Shown here: positions 26,594-34,786 of the stretch, one piece after another
Layout of the letters: every line of letters begins with the position of its first letter
Position numbering within the stretch: the first letter of the stretch is position 1
DNA from: Gemmatimonadota bacterium
Lineage (GTDB): Bacteria; Gemmatimonadota; Gemmatimonadetes; Longimicrobiales; Gaopeijiaceae
Assembly (NCBI GenBank): GCA_028873815.1
Contig: JAPPNN010000045.1
Location: forward strand, 1 to 44,260
Reading direction: 5' to 3'
DNA: 44,260 nt
Made by a program: the position numbers and the translations under genes
The notes under the pieces: model-generated
The model's input: the letters and a program-made list of their open reading frames with translations, nothing else
Told to the model about the DNA's origin: nothing
Databases searched by the model: none

Positions 26594-27070
26594 ATGGCCC
26601 GCCAGTACTGGCTCATGAAGAGCGAACCCTACGTCTACTCCATCGACGACCTCGAGCGCGACGGCACGACCTACTGGGACGGCGTCCGCAACTACGCGGC
26701 CCGCAACCTCATGCGCGACAAGATGCGGATCGGCGACCGCGTGCTGTACTACCACTCGAACGCCAAGCCCCCGGGCGTCGCCGGAATCGCCGAGGTCTGC
26801 CGCGAGTCCTACCCCGACCACACCCAGTTCGACCCCTCCAGCAAGTATTTCGACCCCAAGGCGACCGACGAGAACCCCCGCTGGTTCATGGTCGACATCC
26901 GCTTCATCGAGAAGTTCGCGCGCGAGGTGAGCCTGCCGCAGATCCGCGCCACGTCGGAGCTGGCCGACATGGTCCTGGTGAACCGCAGCCGCCTTTCCGT
27001 GCAGCCGGTGACCGAGGCGGAATTCGAGCACATCGTCGGCATGGCTGCCGCAGCGTCCGAGGAGGTGTAG
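26594..27070 (+). CDS. EVE-domain protein
   Basis: 158-residue single EVE domain (PUA-like fold that in relatives binds modified bases in RNA or DNA). It begins with the hallmark YWLMKSEPYVYSIDDL, followed by YWDGVRNYAARN, GDRVLYYHSNAKPPGVAGIAEV and a WFMVDIRF strand. AGAGGA lies five bases before the ATG at 26594. GGAGGTG for the next gene lies within its last codons, so it is co-transcribed with mmsA. EVE proteins sit in many unrelated contexts, so this pairing may not be functional. Confidence 0.93.
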   Translation: MARQYWLMKSEPYVYSIDDLERDGTTYWDGVRNYAARNLMRDKMRIGDRVLYYHSNAKPPGVAGIAEVCRESYPDHTQFDPSSKYFDPKATDENPRWFMVDIRFIEKFAREVSLPQIRATSELADMVLVNRSRLSVQPVTEAEFEHIVGMAAAASEEV

Positions 27071-27074
27071 GGAA

Positions 27075-28535
27075 ATGCCGATCACCCAACCCGGCCTCAC
27101 AGCCAACTACGTGGCGGGGGAGTGGCAGTCCGGCGACGCCTGCGAGAAGCTCCCCGTCACCGACCCGGCAACCGGCGAGACGCTTGGCGCCGTCCCCGAC
27201 TCGGGCCGAGCCGACGTGGACCGCGCGGTCGCGGCGGCCGTCGCGGCCTTCCCCGCCTGGCGCCGCACCCCCGTCGCCGAGCGCGCGCGCGTGCTGTTCC
27301 GCCTCAAGGCGCTGCTGGACCAACACCACGACGAACTCGCGATCAGCCTCTCGCGCGAGCACGGCAAGAACGTCGCCGAGACGTGGGGCGAAGTGCAGCG
27401 CGGCATCGAGAACGTGGAGCACGCCGCCGGCATGCCCACCCTGATGATGGGCGACGCCCTGGAAGACGTGGCCCGGGACGTCGACTGCGCAACGTGGCGG
27501 CAGCCGATCGGCGTGTTCGCGGTGATCACCCCGTACAACTTTCCCGTGATGATCCCGCTGTGGTTCTGGCCGTACGCGGTCGCCGCGGGGAACACGGTGG
27601 TGCTCAAGCCGAGCGAACAGGACCCGCTCACGCACCAGCGCGTGGTCGAACTCGCCGAGCAGGCCGGGCTGCCGGCCGGCGTGCTGAACGTGGTGCACGG
27701 CCGCCAGGCGACGGTGGCAGCGCTGATCGACCACCCGGACGTGGCGGGCGTGTCATTCGTGGGGTCGAGCCAGGTGGCGAAGATCATTTACGAGCGGGCC
27801 GCGCTCGCCGGGAAGCGGGTGCAGGCGCTGGGCGGCGCCAAGAACCACATGATCGTGCTGCCCGACGCCGATCCGGAGATGGTGGCCGACGCGGTCGTGG
27901 GTTCGGTGTTCGGGTCCGCGGGACAGCGCTGCCTGGCGGGGTCGGTCGTGGTCGGCGTGGGTGACGCGTATGGGCCCATGCGCGAAGGCATCCTCGACGG
28001 GGCCGCTTCGCTCAAGGTCGGGAGGGGTCTCGACGACGGCGTGGACATGGGCCCCGTGATCTCGAGGGCTCACCGCGACCGGGTGAACGGGTTCATCGAC
28101 GAGGGCGAGCGCGACGGCGCGCGGCTGCTCATGGACGGCCGCCGACTGCACGTGCCCGGTTACCCGGAGGGCCATTGGGTCGGCCCCACCGTCTTCGAGG
28201 ACGTCACGCCCGCGATGCCGATCGGCCGCGAAGAGGTGTTCGGCCCGGTGGCCGGGCTGGCACGGGCGCCGAACCTGGAGGCCGCGCTGGAGATGCTGGC
28301 CGCCAGCCGCTACGGCAACGCCGCGTCGATCTTCACCAATTCGGGCCGTGCCGCGCGGGAGTTCCGCTACCGTGCCGGGATCTCGATGATCGGGATCAAC
28401 ATCGGGGTCGCCGCGCCGATGGCGTTCTTCCCCTTCGGCGGCACCCGCAACTCCTTCTACGGCGACCTCAAGGCGCAGGGCCGGGACGCGGTATCGTTCT
28501 TCACCGATCAGCGCGTGGTGATCTCGCGGTGGTAA
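27075..28535 (+). CDS. mmsA: methylmalonate-semialdehyde dehydrogenase (CoA-acylating)
   Basis: Aldehyde dehydrogenase family, 486 residues, normal length. It oxidises methylmalonate or malonate semialdehyde to propionyl- or acetyl-CoA with NAD and CoA. Seen in the sequence: NAD-site PYNFPVMIPLWFWPYA, LKPSEQDP, the MmsA-type LGGAKNHMIVLPDAD in place of the usual general-base Glu, and catalytic Cys286 in GSAGQRCLAG. The ATG at 27075 has GGAGGTG about seven bases upstream. The next gene is a class III aminotransferase. Together they fit breakdown of beta-alanine or 3-aminoisobutyrate, the end products of reductive pyrimidine catabolism; valine breakdown is an alternative. Confidence 0.92.
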   Translation: MPITQPGLTANYVAGEWQSGDACEKLPVTDPATGETLGAVPDSGRADVDRAVAAAVAAFPAWRRTPVAERARVLFRLKALLDQHHDELAISLSREHGKNVAETWGEVQRGIENVEHAAGMPTLMMGDALEDVARDVDCATWRQPIGVFAVITPYNFPVMIPLWFWPYAVAAGNTVVLKPSEQDPLTHQRVVELAEQAGLPAGVLNVVHGRQATVAALIDHPDVAGVSFVGSSQVAKIIYERAALAGKRVQALGGAKNHMIVLPDADPEMVADAVVGSVFGSAGQRCLAGSVVVGVGDAYGPMREGILDGAASLKVGRGLDDGVDMGPVISRAHRDRVNGFIDEGERDGARLLMDGRRLHVPGYPEGHWVGPTVFEDVTPAMPIGREEVFGPVAGLARAPNLEAALEMLAASRYGNAASIFTNSGRAAREFRYRAGISMIGINIGVAAPMAFFPFGGTRNSFYGDLKAQGRDAVSFFTDQRVVISRW

Positions 28536-28572
28536 ACCGCAGTTGACAGTGTGTAAACCGTAGTTGTCATAT
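28532..28572 (+). promoter_or_regulatory. direct-repeat element with embedded -35 upstream of the aminotransferase
   Basis: Two 17-base copies of GTAAACCGYAGTTGWCA (28532-28548 and 28553-28569) lie exactly 21 bases apart, matching at 15 of 17 positions. The first overlaps the mmsA stop and contains TTGACA (28543-28548). A weak -10, TCATAT (28567-28572), follows at 18 bases. This suggests an internal promoter controlled by a regulator that binds one face of the helix. Confidence 0.45.
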
Positions 28573-28595
28573 CGCCGGACAGAGAGAAGAGAGAC

Positions 28596-29909
28596 ATGGA
28601 AGCAGTAGCAAGCCGAGGAGCCGAAATCCTCGCCGAGCAGCGCAAGTACATCTTCGACTGCGTGACGCCTCTCTACCAGCAGCCGGTGGCGATCGCCGAG
28701 GGCAGGGGGTGCCGGGTGAAGGATGCCGACGGGCGCGAATACCTGGATGCCTTCGCGGGGATCCTCACGACGTCGCTGGGCCACTGCCATCCCGCCGTGG
28801 TCAAGGCCGTGCAGGAACAGGCGGCCCGCCTGGGGCACACGTCGACGCTGTACGTCAACGAGCGCCAGGTCGAGGCGGCGCGGTCCCTGGCCGAAATCGC
28901 GCCGGGCGGTCTCACCCGCACCTTCTTTCTGAACAGTGGCGCCGAGGCGATCGAGACCGCGCTGCAGGCGGCGCGGCTGCACACGGGCCGCACCGAGATC
29001 ATCGCGCTGCGCCAGGCCTACCACGGCCGCACCAGTTCGGCCATCTCGGTCACGGCGCATGCTCCGTGGCGCGTCCTTCCCAGCACGGTGACCGGCATCA
29101 CGCACGCCCTCTCGCCGTACCCGTACCGCGCTCCGTTCGGCACCTCCAGCGACGAGGAGCTGGTCGAGATCTACGCGCGCGACCTGATCGAGGTGATCGA
29201 GACGACCACGAACGGGCGTCCCGCCGCCTTCATCGCCGAGACGATTCAGGGTGTTGGGGGCTACATCGTGCCGCCCAGGGGCTACTTCCAGCGGATGGCC
29301 GAGATCATCCGCTCTTACGGCGGCGTCTTCATCTCGGACGAGGTCCAGGCCGGGTTCGGGCGCACGGGCGGGCGCTGGTTCGGGATCGAGCACTGGGAGG
29401 TCGTGCCCGACATCATGGTCATGGCGAAGGGGATCGCGGGGGGCATGCCCGTGGGCGCCACCATCACGACCGACGAGATCGCAGGCAACTGGAGCGGAAA
29501 GACGCTCTCCACATTCGGGGGCAACCCGGTGTGCATGGCGGCCATGGTGGCCGCGCTGGACGTCATGCGCGCGGAAGACGTGAGGACCCGGGCCCGCGAA
29601 CGCGGCCAGCAGCTCCGCCAGGCCCTCGACGGCCTCGCGGCCACGCACCACTGGATCGGCGAAGTGCGCGGGATGGGCCTCATGCAGGCGCTGGAGCTCG
29701 TGGAGGACCCGGTCACGAAGGAACCCGTGCCGCGCCTGGCGGGCATGCTGCTGAACGCCGCGAAGGACGAGGGCCTCCTGATCGGGATCGGGGGACTGCA
29801 CGGCCACGTCATCCGGCTGGGCCCGTCGCTGCTGATCTCGGAGGACGAGATCGATGACGTGATCGCCCGCCTGGGCCGGGCCTGTGCTGCGGTGGAGACG
29901 CAGCGGTGA
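28596..29909 (+). CDS. class III aminotransferase (AGXT2/beta-amino acid type)
   Basis: PLP enzyme of 437 residues. Motifs are NSGAEAIETALQAAR (phosphate site), QAYHGRTSS, FISDEVQAGFGRTG (Asp contacting the PLP nitrogen) and the PLP lysine Lys278 in MAKGIAGGMPVGA. Overall it resembles alanine-glyoxylate aminotransferase 2 and related enzymes acting on beta-alanine, 3-aminoisobutyrate or omega-amino acids. Located 60 bases after mmsA, it would make the semialdehyde that MmsA consumes. The ATG at 28596 has only a weak purine-rich site upstream. The exact amino donor is not fixed by sequence; 4-aminobutyrate or ornithine are alternatives. Confidence 0.9.
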   Translation: MEAVASRGAEILAEQRKYIFDCVTPLYQQPVAIAEGRGCRVKDADGREYLDAFAGILTTSLGHCHPAVVKAVQEQAARLGHTSTLYVNERQVEAARSLAEIAPGGLTRTFFLNSGAEAIETALQAARLHTGRTEIIALRQAYHGRTSSAISVTAHAPWRVLPSTVTGITHALSPYPYRAPFGTSSDEELVEIYARDLIEVIETTTNGRPAAFIAETIQGVGGYIVPPRGYFQRMAEIIRSYGGVFISDEVQAGFGRTGGRWFGIEHWEVVPDIMVMAKGIAGGMPVGATITTDEIAGNWSGKTLSTFGGNPVCMAAMVAALDVMRAEDVRTRARERGQQLRQALDGLAATHHWIGEVRGMGLMQALELVEDPVTKEPVPRLAGMLLNAAKDEGLLIGIGGLHGHVIRLGPSLLISEDEIDDVIARLGRACAAVETQR

Positions 29910-29983
29910 TCGCCGGGCTGCGGCAGCCGGCGGAACGCGGGCTTGGCGCGGCCGGCCGCGAGGCCGAACCGGCCGCCCCATGA
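29906..29983 (+). other. possible 25-codon mini-ORF bridging aminotransferase and small membrane gene
   Basis: GTG at 29906 overlaps the aminotransferase stop (GTGA). After 25 codons the TGA at 29981-29983 overlaps the next ATG (ATGA). Its first 13 shared bases repeat at the following gene's start. It may be a translational relay, a duplicated start, or chance. Confidence 0.2.
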
Positions 29984-30225
29984 TCGCCGGGCTCCCCCTC
30001 GGCACCTGGGTCCTGATGGTGCTGAGCACGCTGCCGGGCCTGGTGCTGGTCGTGGCGGCGTACCGGGTCCACGCCGCGGCGGATCGCCGGCAGGGCGCAA
30101 CCGGGTCGGGCGGTGAAAGCGCGGCCGGAGGCAGCGGCGCGCGGGGCCGGGGGCAGGAAAACGGCGGCGAACGTGGGCCGGAGGCCCCGCAGGCGCGACC
30201 GGACCGGAGCCGCAGCCGTGGATGA
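29980..30225 (+). CDS. small single-helix membrane protein upstream of the symporter
   Basis: 81 residues: one membrane segment (about residues 8-28, GTWVLMVLSTLPGLVLVVAAY) followed by a Gly/Ala/Arg/Glu-rich, probably disordered cytoplasmic tail. It overlaps the symporter start by 8 bases, so the two are probably made together. It could be an accessory subunit of the Na+/solute symporter, as small partners are known for some transporters of that family. I do not recognise a named family, and the tail has low complexity. Confidence 0.5.
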   Translation: MIAGLPLGTWVLMVLSTLPGLVLVVAAYRVHAAADRRQGATGSGGESAAGGSGARGRGQENGGERGPEAPQARPDRSRSRG

Positions 30226-31729
30226 GACCGGCGCCAGCGGTGCGATCGTCGGCGTTCTCGTCTTCTACTTCGCGATCCTTATCGGGATCGGTTGGTGGGC
30301 GAGTCGCGAGAGCCGTTCCGTGTCGGGATTCTACCTGGCGGGCAAGAAGTTGCCGTCGTGGGTGATCGCGTTTTCGTCGAACACGACCGGCGAGAGCGGA
30401 TGGCTGCTTCTGGGGCTGACGGGGATGGGGTACCTCGTGGGCTTCCACGCGCTGTGGGTCGTCCTCGGCGAGGTGATCGGGGTGGCGCTGGCGTGGACGC
30501 TGGTCGCGCGGCCGTTCAAGGAGTACACGGACCGCTACGACGCGATCACGGTGCCCGACTACCTCTCGGACCGCTTCCGGGACCCCGCCCACGCGATCCG
30601 GATCGTGAGCGCGGTGATCATCTTCAGCATGGTGTGGGCGTACACCGCCGCGCAGCTCACCGCTTCGGGGAAGGCGTTCTCGTCGTTTCTGGGCACCAGC
30701 TACGAGGGGGGCGTGCTGATCGGCGCGGCCGTGATCTTCGTCTACACCAGCATCGGCGGCTTCAAGGCGGTGGCGTACAGCGACGTCCTGCAGGGCGTGC
30801 TCATGTTCCTGTGCCTGCTGGTGCTGCCGATCGTGGGGATCTGGCAGGCGGGCGGATGGGGCGAGACGATGGCGGCGATCGCGGCGGCGGACCCGGCGCT
30901 GCTGCGGCCCCTGGGCGAGCACGGGATGTCCGTGATGGGGGTGATGAGCGCCATCAGCTTTGTGGGGATCGGGCTCGCGTTCCTGGGCGCGCCCCAGTTG
31001 CTGACGCGGTTCATGTCGGCGCGGGACCGGGGGCAGATTTCGGAAGGTGGGGTGATCGCGGTGGCCTGCATCATCGTCTTCGACATCGGGGCGGTGCTGA
31101 CCGGCGTCGCAGGGCGCGTCCTGTTCCCGGGCCTGGGCGACCCCGAGACCGTGCTGCCGGTCATGTCCACGGAGTTGTTTCCGGCGATCGTCGCCGGCGT
31201 GATCCTCGTGGTTGTGCTGGCGGCGATCATGTCGACGGTGGACTCGCTGCTCATCCTGGCCTCCTCGGCGGTGGTCCGAGACACCGTGCAGAAGGTCTTC
31301 CGGCCGGACTTTTCGGACCGGCGCCTGGCGCTGATCGGCCGCGGGCTGACGGTGGTGATCGGGCTCGGGGGGCTGGCGGTGGCGCTTCCCGAAAGCCGCA
31401 TGATCTTCTGGTTCGTGCTGTTCGCGTGGTCGGGGCTGGCGTCGGCGTTTACCCCGGTCGTGCTGTGCTCGCTCTTCTGGCGGGGAACGACCCGCGCCGG
31501 TGCGCTCGCGGGGATGATCGCGGGGTTCGCGACGGCGGTGCTCTGGGTGCTCCTGGTGAAGGAGCACTTCTACGACCTCTACGAGATGATCCCGGGCTTC
31601 GCGGTCGGCTTCGCGGTAACAATCGCGGTGAGCCTGATGACGCAGCCGCCGCCGGGCGCGGGCGCCGAGATGGACGATGTGAAGCGGGTCGTGGGCGGAC
31701 CCTTCACGCGGGCTCGCTCCGGAGGCTGA
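30218..31729 (+). CDS. sodium:solute symporter (SSS/PutP family)
   Basis: Inner-membrane Na+-coupled uptake protein of about 503 residues with 12-13 helices. PutP-like features are the GFYLAGKKLPSWVIAFS loop and SNTTGESGWLLLGL in helix 2. Helix 8 carries AAIMSTVDSLLILASSAV, containing Na+-site residues. The GTG at 30218 overlaps the small membrane gene and has GGAG about eight bases upstream; in-frame sequence further upstream is shadow coding. Its position after mmsA and the aminotransferase suggests a catabolic substrate such as an amino acid or organic acid, but the substrate is not readable from sequence. Confidence 0.9.
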   Translation: MDETGASGAIVGVLVFYFAILIGIGWWASRESRSVSGFYLAGKKLPSWVIAFSSNTTGESGWLLLGLTGMGYLVGFHALWVVLGEVIGVALAWTLVARPFKEYTDRYDAITVPDYLSDRFRDPAHAIRIVSAVIIFSMVWAYTAAQLTASGKAFSSFLGTSYEGGVLIGAAVIFVYTSIGGFKAVAYSDVLQGVLMFLCLLVLPIVGIWQAGGWGETMAAIAAADPALLRPLGEHGMSVMGVMSAISFVGIGLAFLGAPQLLTRFMSARDRGQISEGGVIAVACIIVFDIGAVLTGVAGRVLFPGLGDPETVLPVMSTELFPAIVAGVILVVVLAAIMSTVDSLLILASSAVVRDTVQKVFRPDFSDRRLALIGRGLTVVIGLGGLAVALPESRMIFWFVLFAWSGLASAFTPVVLCSLFWRGTTRAGALAGMIAGFATAVLWVLLVKEHFYDLYEMIPGFAVGFAVTIAVSLMTQPPPGAGAEMDDVKRVVGGPFTRARSGG

Positions 31730-31739
31730 CGCGCGCGGG

Positions 31740-32552
31740 ATGGGCCGCAGAGGACGCAAGGCGAAGCGGCGACGCGCCGAGAAGGGCGCAGGCGCGAGGC
31801 GGGGAGGCGTCACGCGGGGACGCGCGACGGAGCGCGCAGGCGCAAAGAAGGGCGCGGGCGCCGGGCGCGGAACGGAACGACGCGGTGGACTGTTCGGATC
31901 GGTCCGTTATGTGGCCACCCTGGCCGCGATCGTGCTGTTCATCCGGGTCTTCCTGATGGGAAACTACGTGATCGACTCGGGGTCCATGGAGAACACCCTC
32001 CTCGTCGGCGACTTCCTGGCCGTCAACAAGCTCGCGATCGGTCCCCGCATTCCCTTCACGGACATCCGCATCCCCGGCTACTCGGAGCCCGGCCGCGGCG
32101 AAGTCCTCGTCTTCGATCCGCATCACGAAGAGAACATGACGATCGTGAAACGCGTGGTCGGCATGCCCGGAGACACGCTGGAGATGCGCGACAAGGTGCT
32201 CTACCTGAACGGTGCAGTGCACGACGAGCCCTACGTGGAGACGGGCGGCCCGCGCGACTACCACGAGCCCGGGATGCGTTGGCAGAACGGGTTCCTGCTG
32301 GGCGGAGCCAGGGACGACTACCTGGGAACCTGGGACAACTGGGGGCCGCTGGTGGTTCCGGCGGACCATTACTTCATGCTGGGCGACAACCGCGACGACA
32401 GCATCGACTCGCGGCTCTGGGGCTTTCTTGGAGGCTGGCGGTTCAAGGGCCGGGTGGCGTTTATTTACTTCTCCTACGACCGGGATTCGTATCGGCCCTT
32501 TCCGTGGATCACGGAGGTGCGCGGAAGCCGAATCGGGGATCGCGTGCGGTAG
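31740..32552 (+). CDS. lepB: signal peptidase I with basic N-terminal extension
   Basis: Membrane serine protease that removes signal peptides on the outer face of the inner membrane; 270 residues. The nucleophile is Ser82 in DSGSMENTLLVGD and the general base is Lys137 in IVKRVVGMPGD; box E is GDNRDDSIDSR. One membrane helix (about 56-73, VRYVATLAAIVLFIRVFLM) is preceded by about 48 residues very rich in Arg, Lys, Gly and Ala. A later ATG is not available before the helix, so the extension seems real. It follows the symporter by ten bases. Several exported proteins lie nearby, but lepB probably serves the whole cell. Confidence 0.93.
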   Translation: MGRRGRKAKRRRAEKGAGARRGGVTRGRATERAGAKKGAGAGRGTERRGGLFGSVRYVATLAAIVLFIRVFLMGNYVIDSGSMENTLLVGDFLAVNKLAIGPRIPFTDIRIPGYSEPGRGEVLVFDPHHEENMTIVKRVVGMPGDTLEMRDKVLYLNGAVHDEPYVETGGPRDYHEPGMRWQNGFLLGGARDDYLGTWDNWGPLVVPADHYFMLGDNRDDSIDSRLWGFLGGWRFKGRVAFIYFSYDRDSYRPFPWITEVRGSRIGDRVR

Positions 32553-32625
32553 ACGGGACCGAGAGCTGCGTCAGGCAGGGCCGAGAGCGTCCGTCGACGG
32601 GCGGGCCCAAACACTGGAGGATCAG

Positions 32626-34323
32626 ATGAAGTCAGTGACAAGAGGCCAGTTCCTGGGAGCGGCCGCGGGCACCGTCGGTGCCGGATTCCTCGCTGGCTGC
32701 GGGGATGGCCAGGGTGTCGTCCTGCGCACCGGCGCTTCCGACGCGACCACGGCCGACCTGATCGTCCACGGCCGCGTCATCCACACCATGGATGGCGACA
32801 ATCCCACCGCCGAGTCGCTCGCCGTGATGGACGGCCGCTTCATGGCGGTCGGGTCACGCGGTGAAATCGACGCGCTCCGCGGGGCGGGCACGCAGGTCTT
32901 CGACCACGGGGACGCGGTGATCACGCCTGGCTTCATCGACGCGCACACCCACCCGGCGGGCGCGGGCGTGCGGGAGCTCAAGGACGTGAACGTCGATGTG
33001 CGCAGCATCGCCGAGATCAAGGACCGCATGGCGGCGCGCGCCCGTGAGACGCCGCCCGGAGAATGGATCCAGGGCTTCAAGTACGACGACACCAAGCTGG
33101 CCGAGGGGCGGCCGCTGAACCGGCTGGACCTGGACGAGGCCGTGCCGGACCACCCGGCGGTCGTCGGGCACCGGGGCGGGCACACCAGCGTGTACAACTC
33201 GCGTGCCTTTGCGGCGGCGGGCGTGACGGCGGAGACGCCCGATCCGTTCGGCGGGAGGTTCTACCGCGAGGGCGGCGAGCTGACCGGCCTGGTGGCGGAG
33301 CGGGCGAACTACGTCTTCTCGTCCCTGATCCCGAACACCCACTCGAACGACGACCGCCGCGCCGGCGTCAAGCTCATCACCGAGCTGATGGCCCAGGCGG
33401 GGTTGACCTCGTTCCACGACGCGGGGACGTCCTCCAACAGCGTGGAGGCGTACAGCGCGGCCTACCGCAATGGCGAGCTGAGCTGCCGCGTGTACATGAT
33501 GATGCGCGGACCGTACGAGACCCTGCGCCAGGGCGGCGTGTCGACCGGACTGGGCGACGAGTGGCTGCGCGTCGGCGGGGTCAAGTACGGGGCCGACGGT
33601 TCCGCGTCCGAGCGCACTATGCGCATGAGCACACCGTTCGTCGGACGCCCGGACGACTACGGGATCCTTACGATGAGCCAGGAGGAGATCCACGAGGCGG
33701 TGGAAGTGGCGCACCGCGCGAACTGGCAGGTAGGGATCCACGCCAACGGCGACGTGACGATCGACATGGTTCTCAACGCGTACGAGCGTGTCCAGGAGCT
33801 GTGGCCGAGGCCGGACCCGAGGCATCGCATTGAACACTGCTCGCTCGTGAATCCGGGCCTTCTCGCGCGGATCAAGGCCGCCGGGGCGGTGCCGACGCCC
33901 TTCTACACCTACGCCCACTACCACGGGAACAAGTGGGTCGAGTACGGGCCCGAGAAGATGGAGTGGATGTTCGCCCACCGGTCGTTCCTGGACTACGAGA
34001 TTCCGGTCGCGCCGGCGTCGGACTACACGCCCGGGCCCTACGAGCCGCTGATGGCGATCCAGAGCATGGTCACGCGGAAGGATTTCGACGGGCGCGTGTG
34101 GGGACCGAGCCAGCGGATCACCGTGCCCGAGGCGATGCGGATCTGCACGATGGGCGGCGCATACGCGTCGTTCGAGGAGGACATCAAGGGATCGGTGACG
34201 GCCGGCAAGCTGGCGGACTTCGTGGTACTGGCCGCGGACCCGCACGACGCGGACCCGGACGCGATCAAGGAGATCCCGGTGCTGCGGACGGTGGCGGGGG
34301 GAAGGGTGACCTGGGAGGGTTGA
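32626..34323 (+). CDS. exported amidohydrolase (YtcJ-like, Amidohydro_3)
   Basis: 565 residues. The N-terminus (TRGQFLGAAAGTVGAGFLAGC) looks like a Tat/lipoprotein leader with one Arg instead of two. The metal-dependent hydrolase barrel shows His107/His109 in DAHTHP, GVKYGADGSASERT, His in GIHANGD, RIEHCSLV and the catalytic Asp in PASDYTPGPYEP. The composite beta-sandwich ends at the C-terminus (GKLADFVVLAADP). GGAGG lies five bases before the ATG at 32626. Members of this family hydrolyse amides, N-acyl groups or cyclic amides. Its position after the mmsA set would suit a cyclic amide substrate, but that is inference. Confidence 0.88.
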   Translation: MKSVTRGQFLGAAAGTVGAGFLAGCGDGQGVVLRTGASDATTADLIVHGRVIHTMDGDNPTAESLAVMDGRFMAVGSRGEIDALRGAGTQVFDHGDAVITPGFIDAHTHPAGAGVRELKDVNVDVRSIAEIKDRMAARARETPPGEWIQGFKYDDTKLAEGRPLNRLDLDEAVPDHPAVVGHRGGHTSVYNSRAFAAAGVTAETPDPFGGRFYREGGELTGLVAERANYVFSSLIPNTHSNDDRRAGVKLITELMAQAGLTSFHDAGTSSNSVEAYSAAYRNGELSCRVYMMMRGPYETLRQGGVSTGLGDEWLRVGGVKYGADGSASERTMRMSTPFVGRPDDYGILTMSQEEIHEAVEVAHRANWQVGIHANGDVTIDMVLNAYERVQELWPRPDPRHRIEHCSLVNPGLLARIKAAGAVPTPFYTYAHYHGNKWVEYGPEKMEWMFAHRSFLDYEIPVAPASDYTPGPYEPLMAIQSMVTRKDFDGRVWGPSQRITVPEAMRICTMGGAYASFEEDIKGSVTAGKLADFVVLAADPHDADPDAIKEIPVLRTVAGGRVTWEG

Positions 34324-34325
34324 GG

Positions 34326-34472
34326 TTGGGGGCGACTGGACGTGCAGGACTCGCGGACGCGATCACGTACTTCATCCGGCGCCGGCGAATGGCCAGGCTC
34401 ATCCGGTTCGGCGGTACGTGCCACGATCTGGTCACGCCGGAAGAGGTCCGGGCCGCCCGTCGGCGAGGCTGA
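34326..34472 (+). pseudogene. remnant of a VapB-type antitoxin (C-terminal part)
   Basis: An open stretch directly after the amidohydrolase, beginning at a TTG with GAGG just before, encodes about 48 residues. The piece ADAITYFIRRRRMARLIRF resembles the C-terminal pattern of VapB antitoxins (helix, run of Arg, RLL-like segment). The DNA-binding N-terminus is absent and no toxin gene follows in the same style. I read it as a decayed antitoxin next to a second, intact toxin-antitoxin pair. It could instead be a real small protein. Confidence 0.35.
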
Positions 34473-34495
34473 GGGATTGCCCCTCATCCGAAATG

Positions 34496-34521
34496 GACTA
34501 AGTTTAGTAAACTAGACTAAT
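34496..34521 (+). promoter_or_regulatory. operator-like element of the toxin-antitoxin operon
   Basis: A perfect palindrome AGTTTA-G-TAAACT (34501-34513) is flanked by two direct GACTAA copies (34496-34501 and 34515-34520), 19 bases apart. The element is AT-rich and ends 20 bases before the antitoxin ATG. Antitoxins of the Phd type normally bind such sites to repress their operon. No clear -35 was found. Confidence 0.5.
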
Positions 34522-34540
34522 CCAGATGTGGGAGCCGTCT

Positions 34541-34786
34541 ATGCGCACCTACAACATGCACGAAGCCAAGACCCACCTCTCCCGGCTGGTCCGTGAGGCC
34601 GTGGCCGGCGATCCCTTTGTCATCGCACGCTCCGGAAAGCCGCTGGTGAAGGTGGTGTCGGTCGAGGCACCCGAGCCGGAGGCGGTGCAGCGCACAGGAT
34701 TCATGCGCGGCCGGATATCGGTGCCGGACGATTTCGACACCATGGGAGCCGAGGAGATTCTGACGACTTTCAGGGGCGGAGAGTGA
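34541..34786 (+). CDS. Phd/YefM-type antitoxin
   Basis: 81-residue antitoxin. The N-terminal Phd fold (MRTYNMHEAKTHLSRLVREA, then DPFVIARSGKPLVKVV) binds the operator. The C-terminus (RGRISVPDDFDTMGAEEI) is the short segment that wraps the PIN toxin. GGGAG six bases upstream supports the ATG at 34541 over the one at 34526. The stop overlaps the toxin's GTG (GTGA), keeping antitoxin and toxin in balance. Confidence 0.92.
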   Translation: MRTYNMHEAKTHLSRLVREAVAGDPFVIARSGKPLVKVVSVEAPEPEAVQRTGFMRGRISVPDDFDTMGAEEILTTFRGGE

